Source of the DNA: Glycomyces artemisiae
GTDB taxonomy: Bacteria; Actinomycetota; Actinomycetes; Mycobacteriales; Micromonosporaceae
Assembly: GCF_003002955.1 (NCBI RefSeq)
Contig: NZ_PVTJ01000002.1
Coordinates: 843,953-907,952, forward strand
Direction of reading: 5' to 3'
Length of the DNA stretch: 64,000 nucleotides
In this document: in pieces, positions 43,754 through 51,404 of the stretch
Layout: each line of letters opens with the position of its first letter
How positions within the stretch are numbered: the stretch's first letter is position 1
Made by a program: the position numbers and the translations under genes
Notes under the pieces: generated by a model
Database searches by the model: none
The model's input: the letters and a program-made list of their open reading frames with translations, nothing else
Told to the model about the DNA's origin: nothing

Positions 43754-44677
43754 ATGGGACACCCCCGAACGCACGCCGGACCCGCCATCGCGGTGTCCGA
43801 CCTGCGCATGCGCTACGGCGACAAGGACGTGCTCACCGGTCTCGACCTGGAGATCGAAGCGGGAGGCGTCACCGCCCTCCTCGGGCCCAACGGGGCCGGC
43901 AAGACCACCACCATCGAGATCCTCGAAGGCTTCCGCGGCCGCTCCGCCGGAGACGTCAGCGTCCTCGGCGTCGACCCCGCGCACGGCGACGAGCGGTGGC
44001 GGGCGCAGCTCGGCGTGGTCCTCCAGGAGTGGCGCGACAACGGCAAGTGGAAGGTGCGCGACATCGTCACGCACTTCGCCGAGTACTACAAGCCGTACAC
44101 GAACCCCTGGGGCGCGGACGAACTGCTCGACATGGTCGGCCTCGCCGAGCAGGCCGGGCAGCGCGTGCGGACCCTCTCCGGCGGGCAGCGCCGCCGCCTC
44201 GACGTCGCGCTGGGCATCATCGGCCGCCCGGCCCTGCTGTTCCTCGACGAGCCGACCACCGGCTTCGACCCCCACGCCCGCAGGGAGTTCCACGAGCTCA
44301 TCCACCGGCTCACCGACCTCGACGGGACCACGATCCTGCTCACCACCCACGACCTCGACGAGGCCGAGAAGCTCGCCGAGCGGATCCTCATCCTCGCGGG
44401 CGGCCGCATCATCGCCGACGGCTCGCCCGACCAGCTCGCCCGCGCCGCGTCCACCACCGCCGAGGTGAAGTGGATCCAGGACGGCAAGCTCCAGATCCAC
44501 GCCACCGAGGACGCCACCGACTTCGTGCGCAAGCTCCTCGCCACCGACGACGGCAAGGTCACCGAACTGGAGATCCACCGCGCGAGCCTGGAGGACGCCT
44601 ACCTCGAACTCGTCGCCCAGTTCGAGGCCGGGGAGGCCGCGACGGCCGTCGACGCCTTCAAGGAAGTGACCCGATGA
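43754..44677 (+). CDS. ABC-2 type exporter ATP-binding protein
   Basis: Encodes 307 aa from ATG 43754, with CGGAG five bases before; an ATG at 43712 is in frame but overlaps the -10 element. Walker A is GPNGAGKTT (about 44), the signature is LSGGQRRRLDVALG, Walker B is LLFLDEPTTGFD, and the switch His is in LLTTHDLDEAEKL. The C-terminal 80 residues are the regulatory tail seen in DrrA-like drug or lipid exporters. It energises the membrane subunit encoded next (four-base overlap). Substrate unknown; self-resistance or lipid export are typical roles. Confidence 0.93.
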   Translation: MGHPRTHAGPAIAVSDLRMRYGDKDVLTGLDLEIEAGGVTALLGPNGAGKTTTIEILEGFRGRSAGDVSVLGVDPAHGDERWRAQLGVVLQEWRDNGKWKVRDIVTHFAEYYKPYTNPWGADELLDMVGLAEQAGQRVRTLSGGQRRRLDVALGIIGRPALLFLDEPTTGFDPHARREFHELIHRLTDLDGTTILLTTHDLDEAEKLAERILILAGGRIIADGSPDQLARAASTTAEVKWIQDGKLQIHATEDATDFVRKLLATDDGKVTELEIHRASLEDAYLELVAQFEAGEAATAVDAFKEVTR

Positions 44678-45525
44678 GCACCAACACCCTCCACGAGTAC
44701 CGCACCGGCTGGAAGCGGGCCCTCATCGAGACCAAGGTCTCGCTGACGTCCATCGGCGACCTCATGGGCTTCATCATGCCCACCGGCATCGCCATCGTCG
44801 TCCTCCTGTTCATGCAGAACGCCGACTTCGAAGGGGCCCCGGTCTCCCTGGGCTCCATGAACATGCCGAGCCTCATCGGCATGAACGTCGTCTTCGGCGG
44901 CATCATGGGCATGGTCGGCGCGCTCGCCATGGACCGCACCAACGGCACGCTCCTGCGCGCCAAGTCCATGCCCGGCGGCATGACCGGCTACCTCGTCGGG
45001 CACCTCGCGTCCACCGCGATGTTCATCGGCGCCAGCGCGGTCGCGCTCCTGGCCGTGGGCCTGCCGCTGTTCGACGGCCTCTCGTTCGCGACCCCCGACC
45101 GGTGGATGACGTTCCTGGCGGTCCTCGTCATGGGCGTCGTCGCGACCCTCCCGATCGGCGCCGTCCTCGGCGCGATCCTCGACAACCCCCGCAACATGGG
45201 CCTGGTCATGCTCCCGGTCATGGGCCTGGTCGCGGTCTCGGGGATCTTCTACCCGATCACCGCGCTCCCCGGCTGGCTCCAGGGCGTCGGGCAGGTCTTC
45301 CCGATGTACTGGATGGGCCTGGGGATGCGGCACGCGCTGCTCCCGGACTCCATGGCCGCCGTGGAGATCGGCGGCGAATGGCGGACCGTTACCATGTTCG
45401 CCGTGCTCGCGGTCTGGGCGGTGGTCTCGATGGCCTTGGCGCCCAGGCTCCTGCGGCGGATGTCGCGCCGCGAGTCGGGTTCGGCCGTGGCGGCCCGCCG
45501 CGCCGACATGCAGAGGGACTGGTGA
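44674..45525 (+). CDS. ABC-2 type exporter permease
   Basis: Encodes 283 aa from ATG 44674 (ATGA overlap with the ATPase gene). Six membrane helices are visible: about 30-50, 65-90, 110-135, 145-165, 175-195, 240-260. The last cytoplasmic part is basic (RRMSRRESGS). It matches the ABC2_membrane family with the loop SGIFYPITALPGWLQGVGQVFPMYW before the last helix, as in DrrB-like exporters. It forms the pore for the ATPase of the preceding gene. Confidence 0.93.
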   Translation: MSTNTLHEYRTGWKRALIETKVSLTSIGDLMGFIMPTGIAIVVLLFMQNADFEGAPVSLGSMNMPSLIGMNVVFGGIMGMVGALAMDRTNGTLLRAKSMPGGMTGYLVGHLASTAMFIGASAVALLAVGLPLFDGLSFATPDRWMTFLAVLVMGVVATLPIGAVLGAILDNPRNMGLVMLPVMGLVAVSGIFYPITALPGWLQGVGQVFPMYWMGLGMRHALLPDSMAAVEIGGEWRTVTMFAVLAVWAVVSMALAPRLLRRMSRRESGSAVAARRADMQRDW

Positions 45526-45532
45526 TCGAGCC

Positions 45533-45760
45533 GTGGCCGGGGACGAGGTCTACAACCGGATCGCGATGCTGCGCGCCGAGCGGGGCGTCTCGCGCCGCCA
45601 GCTCGCGGAGGCCCTCGGCGTCCACTACCAGACCGTCGGCTACCTCGAACGCGGCGAGTACAGCCCCAGCCTCTACCTGGCGCTGAAGCTCTCCGAGTAC
45701 TTCGAGGTGCCCGTAGAAGTGGTCTTCTCCACCAAGCCCTTCCCGCGCCTCGGCGCTTAG
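45533..45760 (+). CDS. Small XRE-family regulator of the exporter operon
   Basis: Encodes 75 aa from GTG 45533, seven bases after the permease gene. It is a single Cro/C1 helix-turn-helix (IAMLRAERGVSRRQLAEALG then HYQTVGYLERGEYSPSL), followed by a short amphipathic tail for dimerisation (ALKLSEYFEVPVEVVF). This YozG-like type very often accompanies ABC-2 exporters in actinobacteria and is assumed to autoregulate the operon. A strong terminator follows. Confidence 0.92.
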   Translation: MAGDEVYNRIAMLRAERGVSRRQLAEALGVHYQTVGYLERGEYSPSLYLALKLSEYFEVPVEVVFSTKPFPRLGA

Positions 45761-45769
45761 GGCTTCCCC

Positions 45770-45826
45770 GCCCCGCGCTCCGGAGACACCCCGGCCCCAG
45801 GCCGTCCGGAGCGCGGGGCCTTTTTT
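45770..45826 (+). terminator. Strong intrinsic terminator of the exporter operon
   Basis: A perfect 15-bp stem (45770-45784 with 45805-45819) with a 20-base loop is followed by CTTTTTT. It starts ten bases after the regulator stop. Confidence 0.9.
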
Positions 45827-45836
45827 GCGCCGCGCC

Positions 45837-45854
45837 GTGCCATACGTATGGCAC
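45837..45854. promoter_or_regulatory. Perfect 18-bp palindromic operator of vapBC
   Basis: GTGCCATACGTATGGCAC is a perfect palindrome ending ten bases before the antitoxin ATG. It overlaps the promoter (CACAAT, 45852-45857, is a possible -10 element). It is the expected binding site of the ribbon-helix-helix antitoxin for autorepression. Confidence 0.8.
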
Positions 45855-45863
45855 AATGAGGGC

Positions 45864-46088
45864 ATGTTCAAGACGACGGTCTACCTGACGGACGACGAGA
45901 AGGACGGCCTGCGCCGCAGCGCCGCCGAACGGGGGATCTCCGAGGCCGAGCTGATCCGCGAGTTCATCGACGCCGGGCTGGCGTCGAAGGCCCCGCAGTG
46001 GGACCTGCTGCCGGTGATCCACAGTCCGGAGCTCGCGGCGATCGACGACGAAGAGGAGTTCCTGCGGCTGGACGGTTTCGACCGTTGA
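45864..46088 (+). CDS. vapB: VapB-type antitoxin, ribbon-helix-helix
   Basis: Encodes 74 aa from ATG 45864; no ribosome site precedes it and the candidate -10 ends six bases upstream, so the mRNA is probably leaderless. Residues 1-40 are a ribbon-helix-helix DNA-binding domain (FKTTVYLTDDEKDGLRRSAA then ERGISEAELIREFI). The acidic C-terminus (DDEEEFLRLDGFD) is the likely toxin-neutralising tail. Its stop overlaps the toxin start. It should bind the palindrome just upstream and repress the operon with VapC. Confidence 0.9.
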   Translation: MFKTTVYLTDDEKDGLRRSAAERGISEAELIREFIDAGLASKAPQWDLLPVIHSPELAAIDDEEEFLRLDGFDR

Positions 46089-46507
46089 TCGTCTGCGACA
46101 CGAACTGCCTGATCAGCCTCGTCAACGATGCCGACCCCGACCACGCCGCGATCCGCGCGATCGCGGTGGCGCAGCCGCAGCCGCTCATCGTGAGCCCGCT
46201 CGTGCTCGCCGAGTTCGACTACCTCGTGCGGAAGATCGAGAGCGCCAAGGCGGTCCGGGCGATCCTCGCGCGGCTGCTCCAGGGCCGCATGATCGAAGTC
46301 CCGGCCCTGTCCCACACCGATCTGCTCACAGCGGTCAAGATCGACGCCAAGTACGCGGCACTCGACCTCGGCCTCACCGATGCGAGCCTCGTCGTCCTCG
46401 CCTACCGGTACGGCACCGTCGACCTCCTCACTCGGGACGAACGCGACTTCCGCCCGGTCACCCCGCTCCAAGGCGGGGCGTTCCGACTGCTGCCCAAGGA
46501 CGCCTGA
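46085..46507 (+). CDS. vapC: VapC-type PIN-domain ribonuclease toxin
   Basis: Encodes 140 aa. The start is TTG 46085, within the antitoxin stop (TTGA), so translation depends on coupling. It has a PIN domain with the acidic metal ligands in IVCDTNCLISLV (Asp near 5), LAEFDYLV (Glu near 44) and LTDASLVVLAYR (Asp near 101), plus the C-terminal LLTRDERDF. The target RNA is unknown; family members cut tRNA or rRNA. The catalytic set appears complete. Confidence 0.92.
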   Translation: MIVCDTNCLISLVNDADPDHAAIRAIAVAQPQPLIVSPLVLAEFDYLVRKIESAKAVRAILARLLQGRMIEVPALSHTDLLTAVKIDAKYAALDLGLTDASLVVLAYRYGTVDLLTRDERDFRPVTPLQGGAFRLLPKDA

Positions 46508-46606
46508 GAGCGGGGCCTTCTGTTCACCTTCGGGCCACTCCGGTGCCACCGGGGTCTGCGAGCGTGAGTGGCGACCGCCGACACCCCGCTGACACTGGAG
46601 GCCCCC

Positions 46607-48106
46607 GTGCCGATCGACCGTAGGAAACTGCTCGCCGCCGGAGCCGGAGGCGCCGTCCTCCTGGGCACGCCCGGCATCTCGTACGCCGCGTCCCGGCCTT
46701 TGCTCACGCACGGCGTCCAGTCCGGGGACGTCACCGAGCGCGGCGCGGTCCTGTGGACCCGCGCCGACCGCGGCTCCCGGATGCGCGTCGAACTCGCGAC
46801 CCGCCCGGACTTCAAGCACGCCAGGGAACTGCGCGGTCCCGCGCTCACCGCGGACTCGGACTTCACCGGGAAGCTGCGGCTCAGCGGCCTGCGGCCCGGG
46901 CAGACCTACCACTACCGGGTGCGCGCCGAGGGCGAGCGCGCCTCCGACGCCCTCGAAGGCTCGTTCACGACCGCTTCGGACGAGTGCCGCGACATCACGT
47001 TCCAGTGGTCCGGGGACCTCGCCGGGCAGGGCTGGGGGATCAACCCCGAGTTCGGCGGGTACCGGATCTTCCAGGCCATGGCCGACTCGGAGCCGGACTT
47101 CTTCCTGTGCTCGGGCGACTTCGTCTACTCCGACGGGCCGCTCGTGGAGACCGTCGCGCTCCCCGACGGGACCACGTGGCGCAACACGGTCGTGGAGGAG
47201 AAGTCGAAGGTCGCCGAGACGCTCGACGAGTACCGCGGGCAGTTCAAGTACAACCTGCTCGACGAGAACCTGCGGGCGTACCTCGCGCGGGTGCCGATGG
47301 TGAACCAGTGGGACGACCACGAGGTCACCAACAACTGGTACCCCGGCGAGATCCTCGACCTGCCGCAGTACACCGAGAAGAACGTCGACGTCCTCGCCGC
47401 GCGGGCCCGCCGGGCGTTCGCCGAGTACACGCCCGGCGGCTTCGACGCCGAGGGCCGCATCTACCGGAAGATCTCGTACGGGCCGCTCCTCGACCTGTTC
47501 GTCCTCGACATGCGGACCTACAAGAGCGCCAACCCGGACGCCGACGGGCCCACCGGGCAGATCCTCGGCGAACGCCAGCTCGCGTGGCTCAAGCGCGAAC
47601 TGCGCCGCTCGAACGCGACATGGAAGGCCATCGCCGCGGACCTCCCGATCGGCCTCCTCGTCGGCGACGGCGCGGGCGCCTGGGAGGGCATCGCCGAAGG
47701 CACCGGCGGCGCCCCGATGGGCCGCGAGACCGAGATCGCCGACCTCCTGTCCTACTGCAAGCGCGAGGAGGTCGCGAACATGGTGTGGCTCACCGCCGAC
47801 GTCCACTACACCGCGGCCCACCACTACAGCCCCGACCGCGCCGCGTTCCAGGACTTCGACCCGTTCTGGGAGTTCGTCTCCGGGCCCTTGAACGCGGGCG
47901 CCTTCGGCCCCAACCAGCTCGACCCGACCTTCGGCCCCGAAGCCGTCTTCGTCAAGGCCCCGCCCGCCGCCAACACCTCCCCGGCGGTCGGCTACCAGTT
48001 CTTCGGCGAAGTCCACATCGACGCCGAGACCGAGGTCCTCACCGTGTCCCTCAAGGACCTCGACGGCGAAGTCCTCTTCACCCAGGCCCTCGAACCGGCC
48101 GCGTAG
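46607..48106 (+). CDS. phoD: PhoD-like alkaline phosphatase, Tat-exported
   Basis: Encodes 499 aa from GTG 46607, with GGAGG five bases upstream. The N-terminus PIDRRKLLAAGAGGAVLLG is a twin-arginine signal (RRKLL), cleaved near SYAA. A PhoD N-terminal domain (about 40-130, VQSGDVTERGAVLWTRAD) is followed by a metallophosphatase domain with the ligands in FQWSGDLAGQ, LCSGDFVYSDG, QWDDHEVTNNW and WLTADVHYTAAH. It is a calcium/iron-dependent phosphodiesterase/monoesterase that frees phosphate outside the cell, usually under PhoP control. No clear PHO box was seen, but the upstream 100 bp were not conclusive. Confidence 0.92.
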   Translation: MPIDRRKLLAAGAGGAVLLGTPGISYAASRPLLTHGVQSGDVTERGAVLWTRADRGSRMRVELATRPDFKHARELRGPALTADSDFTGKLRLSGLRPGQTYHYRVRAEGERASDALEGSFTTASDECRDITFQWSGDLAGQGWGINPEFGGYRIFQAMADSEPDFFLCSGDFVYSDGPLVETVALPDGTTWRNTVVEEKSKVAETLDEYRGQFKYNLLDENLRAYLARVPMVNQWDDHEVTNNWYPGEILDLPQYTEKNVDVLAARARRAFAEYTPGGFDAEGRIYRKISYGPLLDLFVLDMRTYKSANPDADGPTGQILGERQLAWLKRELRRSNATWKAIAADLPIGLLVGDGAGAWEGIAEGTGGAPMGRETEIADLLSYCKREEVANMVWLTADVHYTAAHHYSPDRAAFQDFDPFWEFVSGPLNAGAFGPNQLDPTFGPEAVFVKAPPAANTSPAVGYQFFGEVHIDAETEVLTVSLKDLDGEVLFTQALEPAA

Positions 48107-48111
48107 AACGA

Positions 48112-48143
48112 CGATGCCCGCCTCCGGCAGGAGGCGGGCATCG
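48112..48143. terminator. Bidirectional terminator between phoD and the DUF2550 gene
   Basis: A perfect 14-bp stem (48112-48125 with 48130-48143), loop GGCA, lies between convergent genes ending at 48106 and 48150. Confidence 0.85.
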
Positions 48144-48149
48144 GGTGGT

Positions 48150-48587
48150 TCAGTCCCGGTCAGAGTAGAAAGCCGCTCCCGGGGGAGCGGCTTCGAGCCA
48201 GGAGAGGAAGCCGGTGACGGCGGAGGTCGTCATCGCGAGCTCGACGTCGCCGGCGGCGTTCTTGCAGCGGAGGATCGCCACCTCCGGGGGGAAGATCTGG
48301 GCCTCCGGACCGGCCGGGACGCGGCGGTCGGCGATCTGGAGGTCCTGGCGCGAGAGCGAGTAGCGCGGCCCGAGCGCGAGGGAGAACATCCGGTACCAGC
48401 GGAGCGTGCCCCGCTCGTAGACGCCGAAGCCGGGGGCCCAGCCGCGGCCCTCCATGTGCCGCGACAGGCGGGCGGCCATGGCGACCGAGCCGGAGCGGGA
48501 CAGGATCGAGCGGCGGACGTAGGTCAGCACGAGGAACACCGCGACGGCCGCCGCCAGCGCGGCGACGATCAGCAGTGCCTTCAGCAT
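48150..48587 (-). CDS. DUF2550 membrane protein
   Basis: Encodes 145 aa from ATG 48587, two bases after atpC; the longer frame on this strand is antisense-like sequence within atpC. One N-terminal membrane helix (LKALLIVAALAAAVAVFLVL) is followed by a soluble DUF2550 domain (RGTLRWYRMFSLALGPRYSL, then LQIADRRVP). In mycobacteria and streptomycetes this gene directly follows atpC (Rv1312 after Rv1311), the same order as here. Its function is unknown. Confidence 0.92.
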   Translation of the reverse strand: MLKALLIVAALAAAVAVFLVLTYVRRSILSRSGSVAMAARLSRHMEGRGWAPGFGVYERGTLRWYRMFSLALGPRYSLSRQDLQIADRRVPAGPEAQIFPPEVAILRCKNAAGDVELAMTTSAVTGFLSWLEAAPPGAAFYSDRD

Positions 48588-48589
48588 GT

Positions 48590-48871
48590 CTAGGCCGAAG
48601 CGGGGGCGACCGCTTCGGCGGTCTCTGCGAGGATGGTCACGCCGTCGGTGGTGACCGACAGGAAGCCGCCTTCGATCTTCCAGGCGAGCTCGCCGCCGCC
48701 GACCGGCTGCACGCGGACGGTGCTGTCGACGCGGAGTTCGCCGAGGAGCGGCTGGTGGTGGGGCAGAATGCCCAGCTCGCCTTCGGTGGTGCGGGCGTAG
48801 ACGGCTTCGGCCGTGCCGGACCACACCTTCGAGTCGACTGCCACGACTTCGACGTTCAGTTGCCCTGCCAC
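48590..48871 (-). CDS. atpC: F1Fo ATP synthase epsilon subunit
   Basis: Encodes 93 aa from GTG 48871, with AGAAGGAG upstream on this strand. It is the N-terminal beta-sandwich of the epsilon subunit (LNVEVVAVDSKVWSGTAEAV, GELGILPHHQPLLGEL), without the two C-terminal helices that inhibit the enzyme in other bacteria; it is shorter than the mycobacterial form. It links the central stalk to the c-ring. Unusually, atpD and the rest of the atp operon are not next to it: upstream lie a MITE-like repeat and crp. So atpC-DUF2550 is a separate transcription unit here. Confidence 0.95.
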   Translation of the reverse strand: MAGQLNVEVVAVDSKVWSGTAEAVYARTTEGELGILPHHQPLLGELRVDSTVRVQPVGGGELAWKIEGGFLSVTTDGVTILAETAEAVAPASA

Positions 48872-48977
48872 AACGCTCCTTCTGTCGGACTCCGGGATGG
48901 TTACGGGAAGTCTAAACGGCTGGACCTGCGGGCGTCCATGCGGCCAAGGGCGCTACGGGAGGTGATGAGGCGCACCT

Positions 48978-49140
48978 AGGGGCCCGCCGAACACCCCCAG
49001 CGGCCGCTATCCGGCCCGTCTGCCCGCTCGCTTCGTTGTCGGGCTCCCAGATACAACCCCGGTATCTGGGAGCCCTTCCGCCTTGCGAGCGAACAGACGG
49101 ACTCGGATATCGACTCGCAGGGGGTGTTCGGCGGGCCCCT
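48978..49140. mobile_element. MITE-like element: 163 bp nested inverted repeat with 21-bp terminal repeats
   Basis: The ends, 48978-48998 and 49120-49140, are perfect 21-bp inverted repeats. The element is flanked on both sides by ACCT (48974-48977 and 49141-49144), a likely 4-bp target duplication. Inside are two further nested arms: 49016-49022 with 49094-49100 plus 49025-49031 with 49085-49091, and a perfect 14-bp hairpin (49041-49054 with 49062-49075). About 49 base pairs can form in one long hairpin. No protein is encoded. A non-autonomous transposable element is the simplest reading; a structured RNA is the alternative. Confidence 0.72.
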
Positions 49141-49157
49141 ACCTGGGGGACGACGAA

Positions 49158-49180
49158 GGCCCCCGGCATCGCCGGGGGCC
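49158..49180 (-). terminator. Terminator of crp
   Basis: A perfect 10-bp stem (49158-49167 with 49171-49180) and a three-base loop lie 20 bp past the crp stop on its strand, followed on that strand by TTCGTCG. Confidence 0.75.
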
Positions 49181-49200
49181 TCGAAGTTCGACCGGGAGTG

Positions 49201-49878
49201 TTACACGCGCGCGCGGCGGGCGAGGCGCTCCGGGTCCATGATGATGACGCTCTTGCCGTCCAGGCGCAGCCAGCCGCGGCCCGCGAAGTCGGCGAGGGCC
49301 TTGTTCACGGTCTCGCGGGAGGCGCCGACGAGCTGGGCCAGCTCCTCCTGGGTGAGGTCGTGGGTGACGCGCAGGACGCCGCCGTCGCGGGTGCCGAAGC
49401 GGCTCGCCATGTGCAGCAGGGCCTTGGCGACGCGGCCGGGGACGTCGGTGAAGATGAGGTCCGCCATCGAGTCGTTCGTGCGGCGCAGCCGGCGCGCTAT
49501 CACCCGGAGCAGCTGCTCGGCGATCTCGGGCCGGTTCGCGAGCCAGGGCCGCAGGGCGGTCTTGGACAGGCGGGCCATGCGGGTGTCGGTGAGAGCGGTG
49601 GCGGTGGCGGTGCGGGGTCCCGGGTCGAAGAGCGCGAGCTCGCCGACCATGTCGGACGGGCCCATCACGGCGATCAGGTTCTGGCGGCCGTCGGCGGAGC
49701 GGCGCCCGAGCTTCACCTTGCCGGACATGACGATGTACAGACTGTCGCCCGGCTCGTTCTCGGTGAAGACGGTCTGGCCCTTGTTGACGTCGACGTACTC
49801 CATCTCTTTGATGAGCGACTCGACAGCTTCGGGGTCGACCCCCTTGAACAGGGCGGCCCTCGCCAATACGTCTTCCAT
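49201..49878 (-). CDS. crp: Crp/Fnr-family cAMP-responsive regulator
   Basis: Encodes 225 aa. ATG 49878 is chosen because homology begins [20 protein letters not shown], with GAAAGG about 11 bases upstream; GTG 49890 is a less likely alternative. The N-terminal cyclic-nucleotide domain has the phosphate-binding cassette [20 protein letters not shown], with the Arg-Thr/Ser pair needed for cAMP. A winged helix-turn-helix ([20 protein letters not shown]) follows. It is the global cAMP regulator, like Rv3676 and Streptomyces Crp, which control growth and development. As in mycobacteria it lies near nth. Confidence 0.94.
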   Translation of the reverse strand: MEDVLARAALFKGVDPEAVESLIKEMEYVDVNKGQTVFTENEPGDSLYIVMSGKVKLGRRSADGRQNLIAVMGPSDMVGELALFDPGPRTATATALTDTRMARLSKTALRPWLANRPEIAEQLLRVIARRLRRTNDSMADLIFTDVPGRVAKALLHMASRFGTRDGGVLRVTHDLTQEELAQLVGASRETVNKALADFAGRGWLRLDGKSVIIMDPERLARRARV

Positions 49879-50183
49879 GTCCGTTCGCACCTTTCTTCAA
49901 CGCACCGCTAGTGCAAGTACTGAGTCTATGCCTCTTGTCCGCATTGCGGGAGCGAGACCCCCGTAAATCCACATGCGCACCGTCGCCGCCGGAATCGACA
50001 TTCGTATCCGAATGAATGCCCTCCGTCCGTTCCGAGCGTCACCGCGTGAGACTCGCCGCGCCGTCTCAGCAGGGGTTTCGTTCCGGGGAGCGGAAAGCGT
50101 CGACGGCGACCGCTACAGCCTACCCGCATTGTGACGTCAAGCCCAACATCAGGCAATGGAGAGAATCCCCAAGATCGCACATC
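49879..50183. other. Intergenic region between marP and crp
   Basis: 305 bases that should contain the crp promoter (minus strand) and the 3' end of the marP operon. No gene, clear hairpin or recognised operator was seen; a CRP-type site (TGTGA-N6-TCACA) for autoregulation is not evident. Confidence 0.4.
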
Positions 50184-51386
50184 TCACGTGCACGAACCGG
50201 TCCCCACGGACCCGCTCGCGGTGCGCCCGGCGTCGAGGACGGAGGCGGACTCGTCCATGGTGAGCGCGTATCCGGTCTCGGGGTCGTCGACGGCGGCGGC
50301 GAAGACGACGCCGATGACTTCGCCGTCGGGGTTGAGGAGCGGGCCGCCGGAGTTGCCGCCGATGATCGTGGCGTACAGCTGGTAGACCTCGCGGGTGACG
50401 GTGCCGTCGTCGTAGATGTCGGGGCCGGTGACGACGCGCGCTTCGCGGACGCGGGCGGCGGTCGCGGTGTAGGGGCCGCCGCCGGGGTAGCCGAGGACGA
50501 TCGCGTCGGCGCCGGACGCGGCGGTGTCCTCGTCGACGGGGAGCGGGTCGGCGTCGAGGTCGGGGACGTGGAGGATCGCGAGGTCCTTCTCGGGCTCGAA
50601 GACGATCACCTCGGCGTCGAGGAGGTCGCCGTCGGACTCGACGCGCACGTCCTCGGTCCCGGCGACGACGTGCGCGTTGGTGACGACGAGGCCGTCCGCG
50701 TACACGAAGCTGGAGCCCTCGATCTGGCGGTCGCAGGAGGGGGCCGAGCCGTGGACCTTCAGGACGGAGTCCTCGGCGTTGCGGACGACGGAGGACGCGG
50801 CGAGCTCGGGGTCGGGGGCGGGGACGTCGCGGACCTGGGTCGGGTCGATGCCGTAGAAGATGTTCGGCATGCCGGTGGTGTTCAGGGACTCGCGGAGCCG
50901 GTCGTAGACGCCGCGGACCGCCTCGGGCATGTTGTCGTCGATGCCGCCGACGATCGAGGAGTTGCGGACGGCGCCCGCGATGGCCGGGAGCGGCAGGCTC
51001 GCGAGCGGCGCGGCGGCCATCCACGTGACGAGGAGGACCGCGGCGATGGAGATGACCGGGCCGAGGGAGCGGTCGAGGCGCCTGGAGCCGTTGGACTTCA
51101 GCTTCCGGCGGAGCCGGTAGCCGATCGCGGTCATGAGGGCCTGCCCGCCGAGGGCGAGCGCGAAGACGACGACGAGCGCGACGACGAGTTTCGCGAGGGG
51201 CTCCTGGTAGAAGTCGGCGGCCCAGGGGGCGATCTGGATGCCGAGGAGCGCGCCGCCGAGGAAGCCGAAGAACGTGGCCGCGGAGAGGATGAAGCCCTGC
51301 CGGTAGCCGTTGATCGCGAACAGGAGGGCGAGGAGCACGATGATCACGTCGACCAGGAGGCCGGATCCGCTCGGACTCATCGCCAC
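50184..51386 (-). CDS. marP: MarP-type membrane serine protease (CvpA fused to trypsin-like domain)
   Basis: Encodes 400 aa from GTG 51386 (ATG 51380 is possible). Four membrane helices (about 10-160) make a CvpA/colicin V production domain. The trypsin-like domain has the triad His in TNAHVVAG (about 249), Asp in KDLAILHV (about 278) and Ser in GGNSGGPL (about 354). In Mycobacterium tuberculosis the ortholog Rv3671c is needed for survival at low pH and cleaves a peptidoglycan hydrolase. Two cysteines in the protease domain (PSCDRQ and near the C-terminus GSCT) may form a redox-active disulfide. It is the last gene of the nth-tlpA-nudL-marP operon. Confidence 0.93.
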   Translation of the reverse strand: MAMSPSGSGLLVDVIIVLLALLFAINGYRQGFILSAATFFGFLGGALLGIQIAPWAADFYQEPLAKLVVALVVVFALALGGQALMTAIGYRLRRKLKSNGSRRLDRSLGPVISIAAVLLVTWMAAAPLASLPLPAIAGAVRNSSIVGGIDDNMPEAVRGVYDRLRESLNTTGMPNIFYGIDPTQVRDVPAPDPELAASSVVRNAEDSVLKVHGSAPSCDRQIEGSSFVYADGLVVTNAHVVAGTEDVRVESDGDLLDAEVIVFEPEKDLAILHVPDLDADPLPVDEDTAASGADAIVLGYPGGGPYTATAARVREARVVTGPDIYDDGTVTREVYQLYATIIGGNSGGPLLNPDGEVIGVVFAAAVDDPETGYALTMDESASVLDAGRTASGSVGTGSCT

Positions 51387-51404
51387 CCCGCAATCGCTTG
51401 AGCG

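Noticed and set aside
49036..49972. Frames crossing the MITE-like repeat and antisense to crp
   Set aside because: They change composition at the repeat, and the Crp protein on the minus strand is unmistakable.
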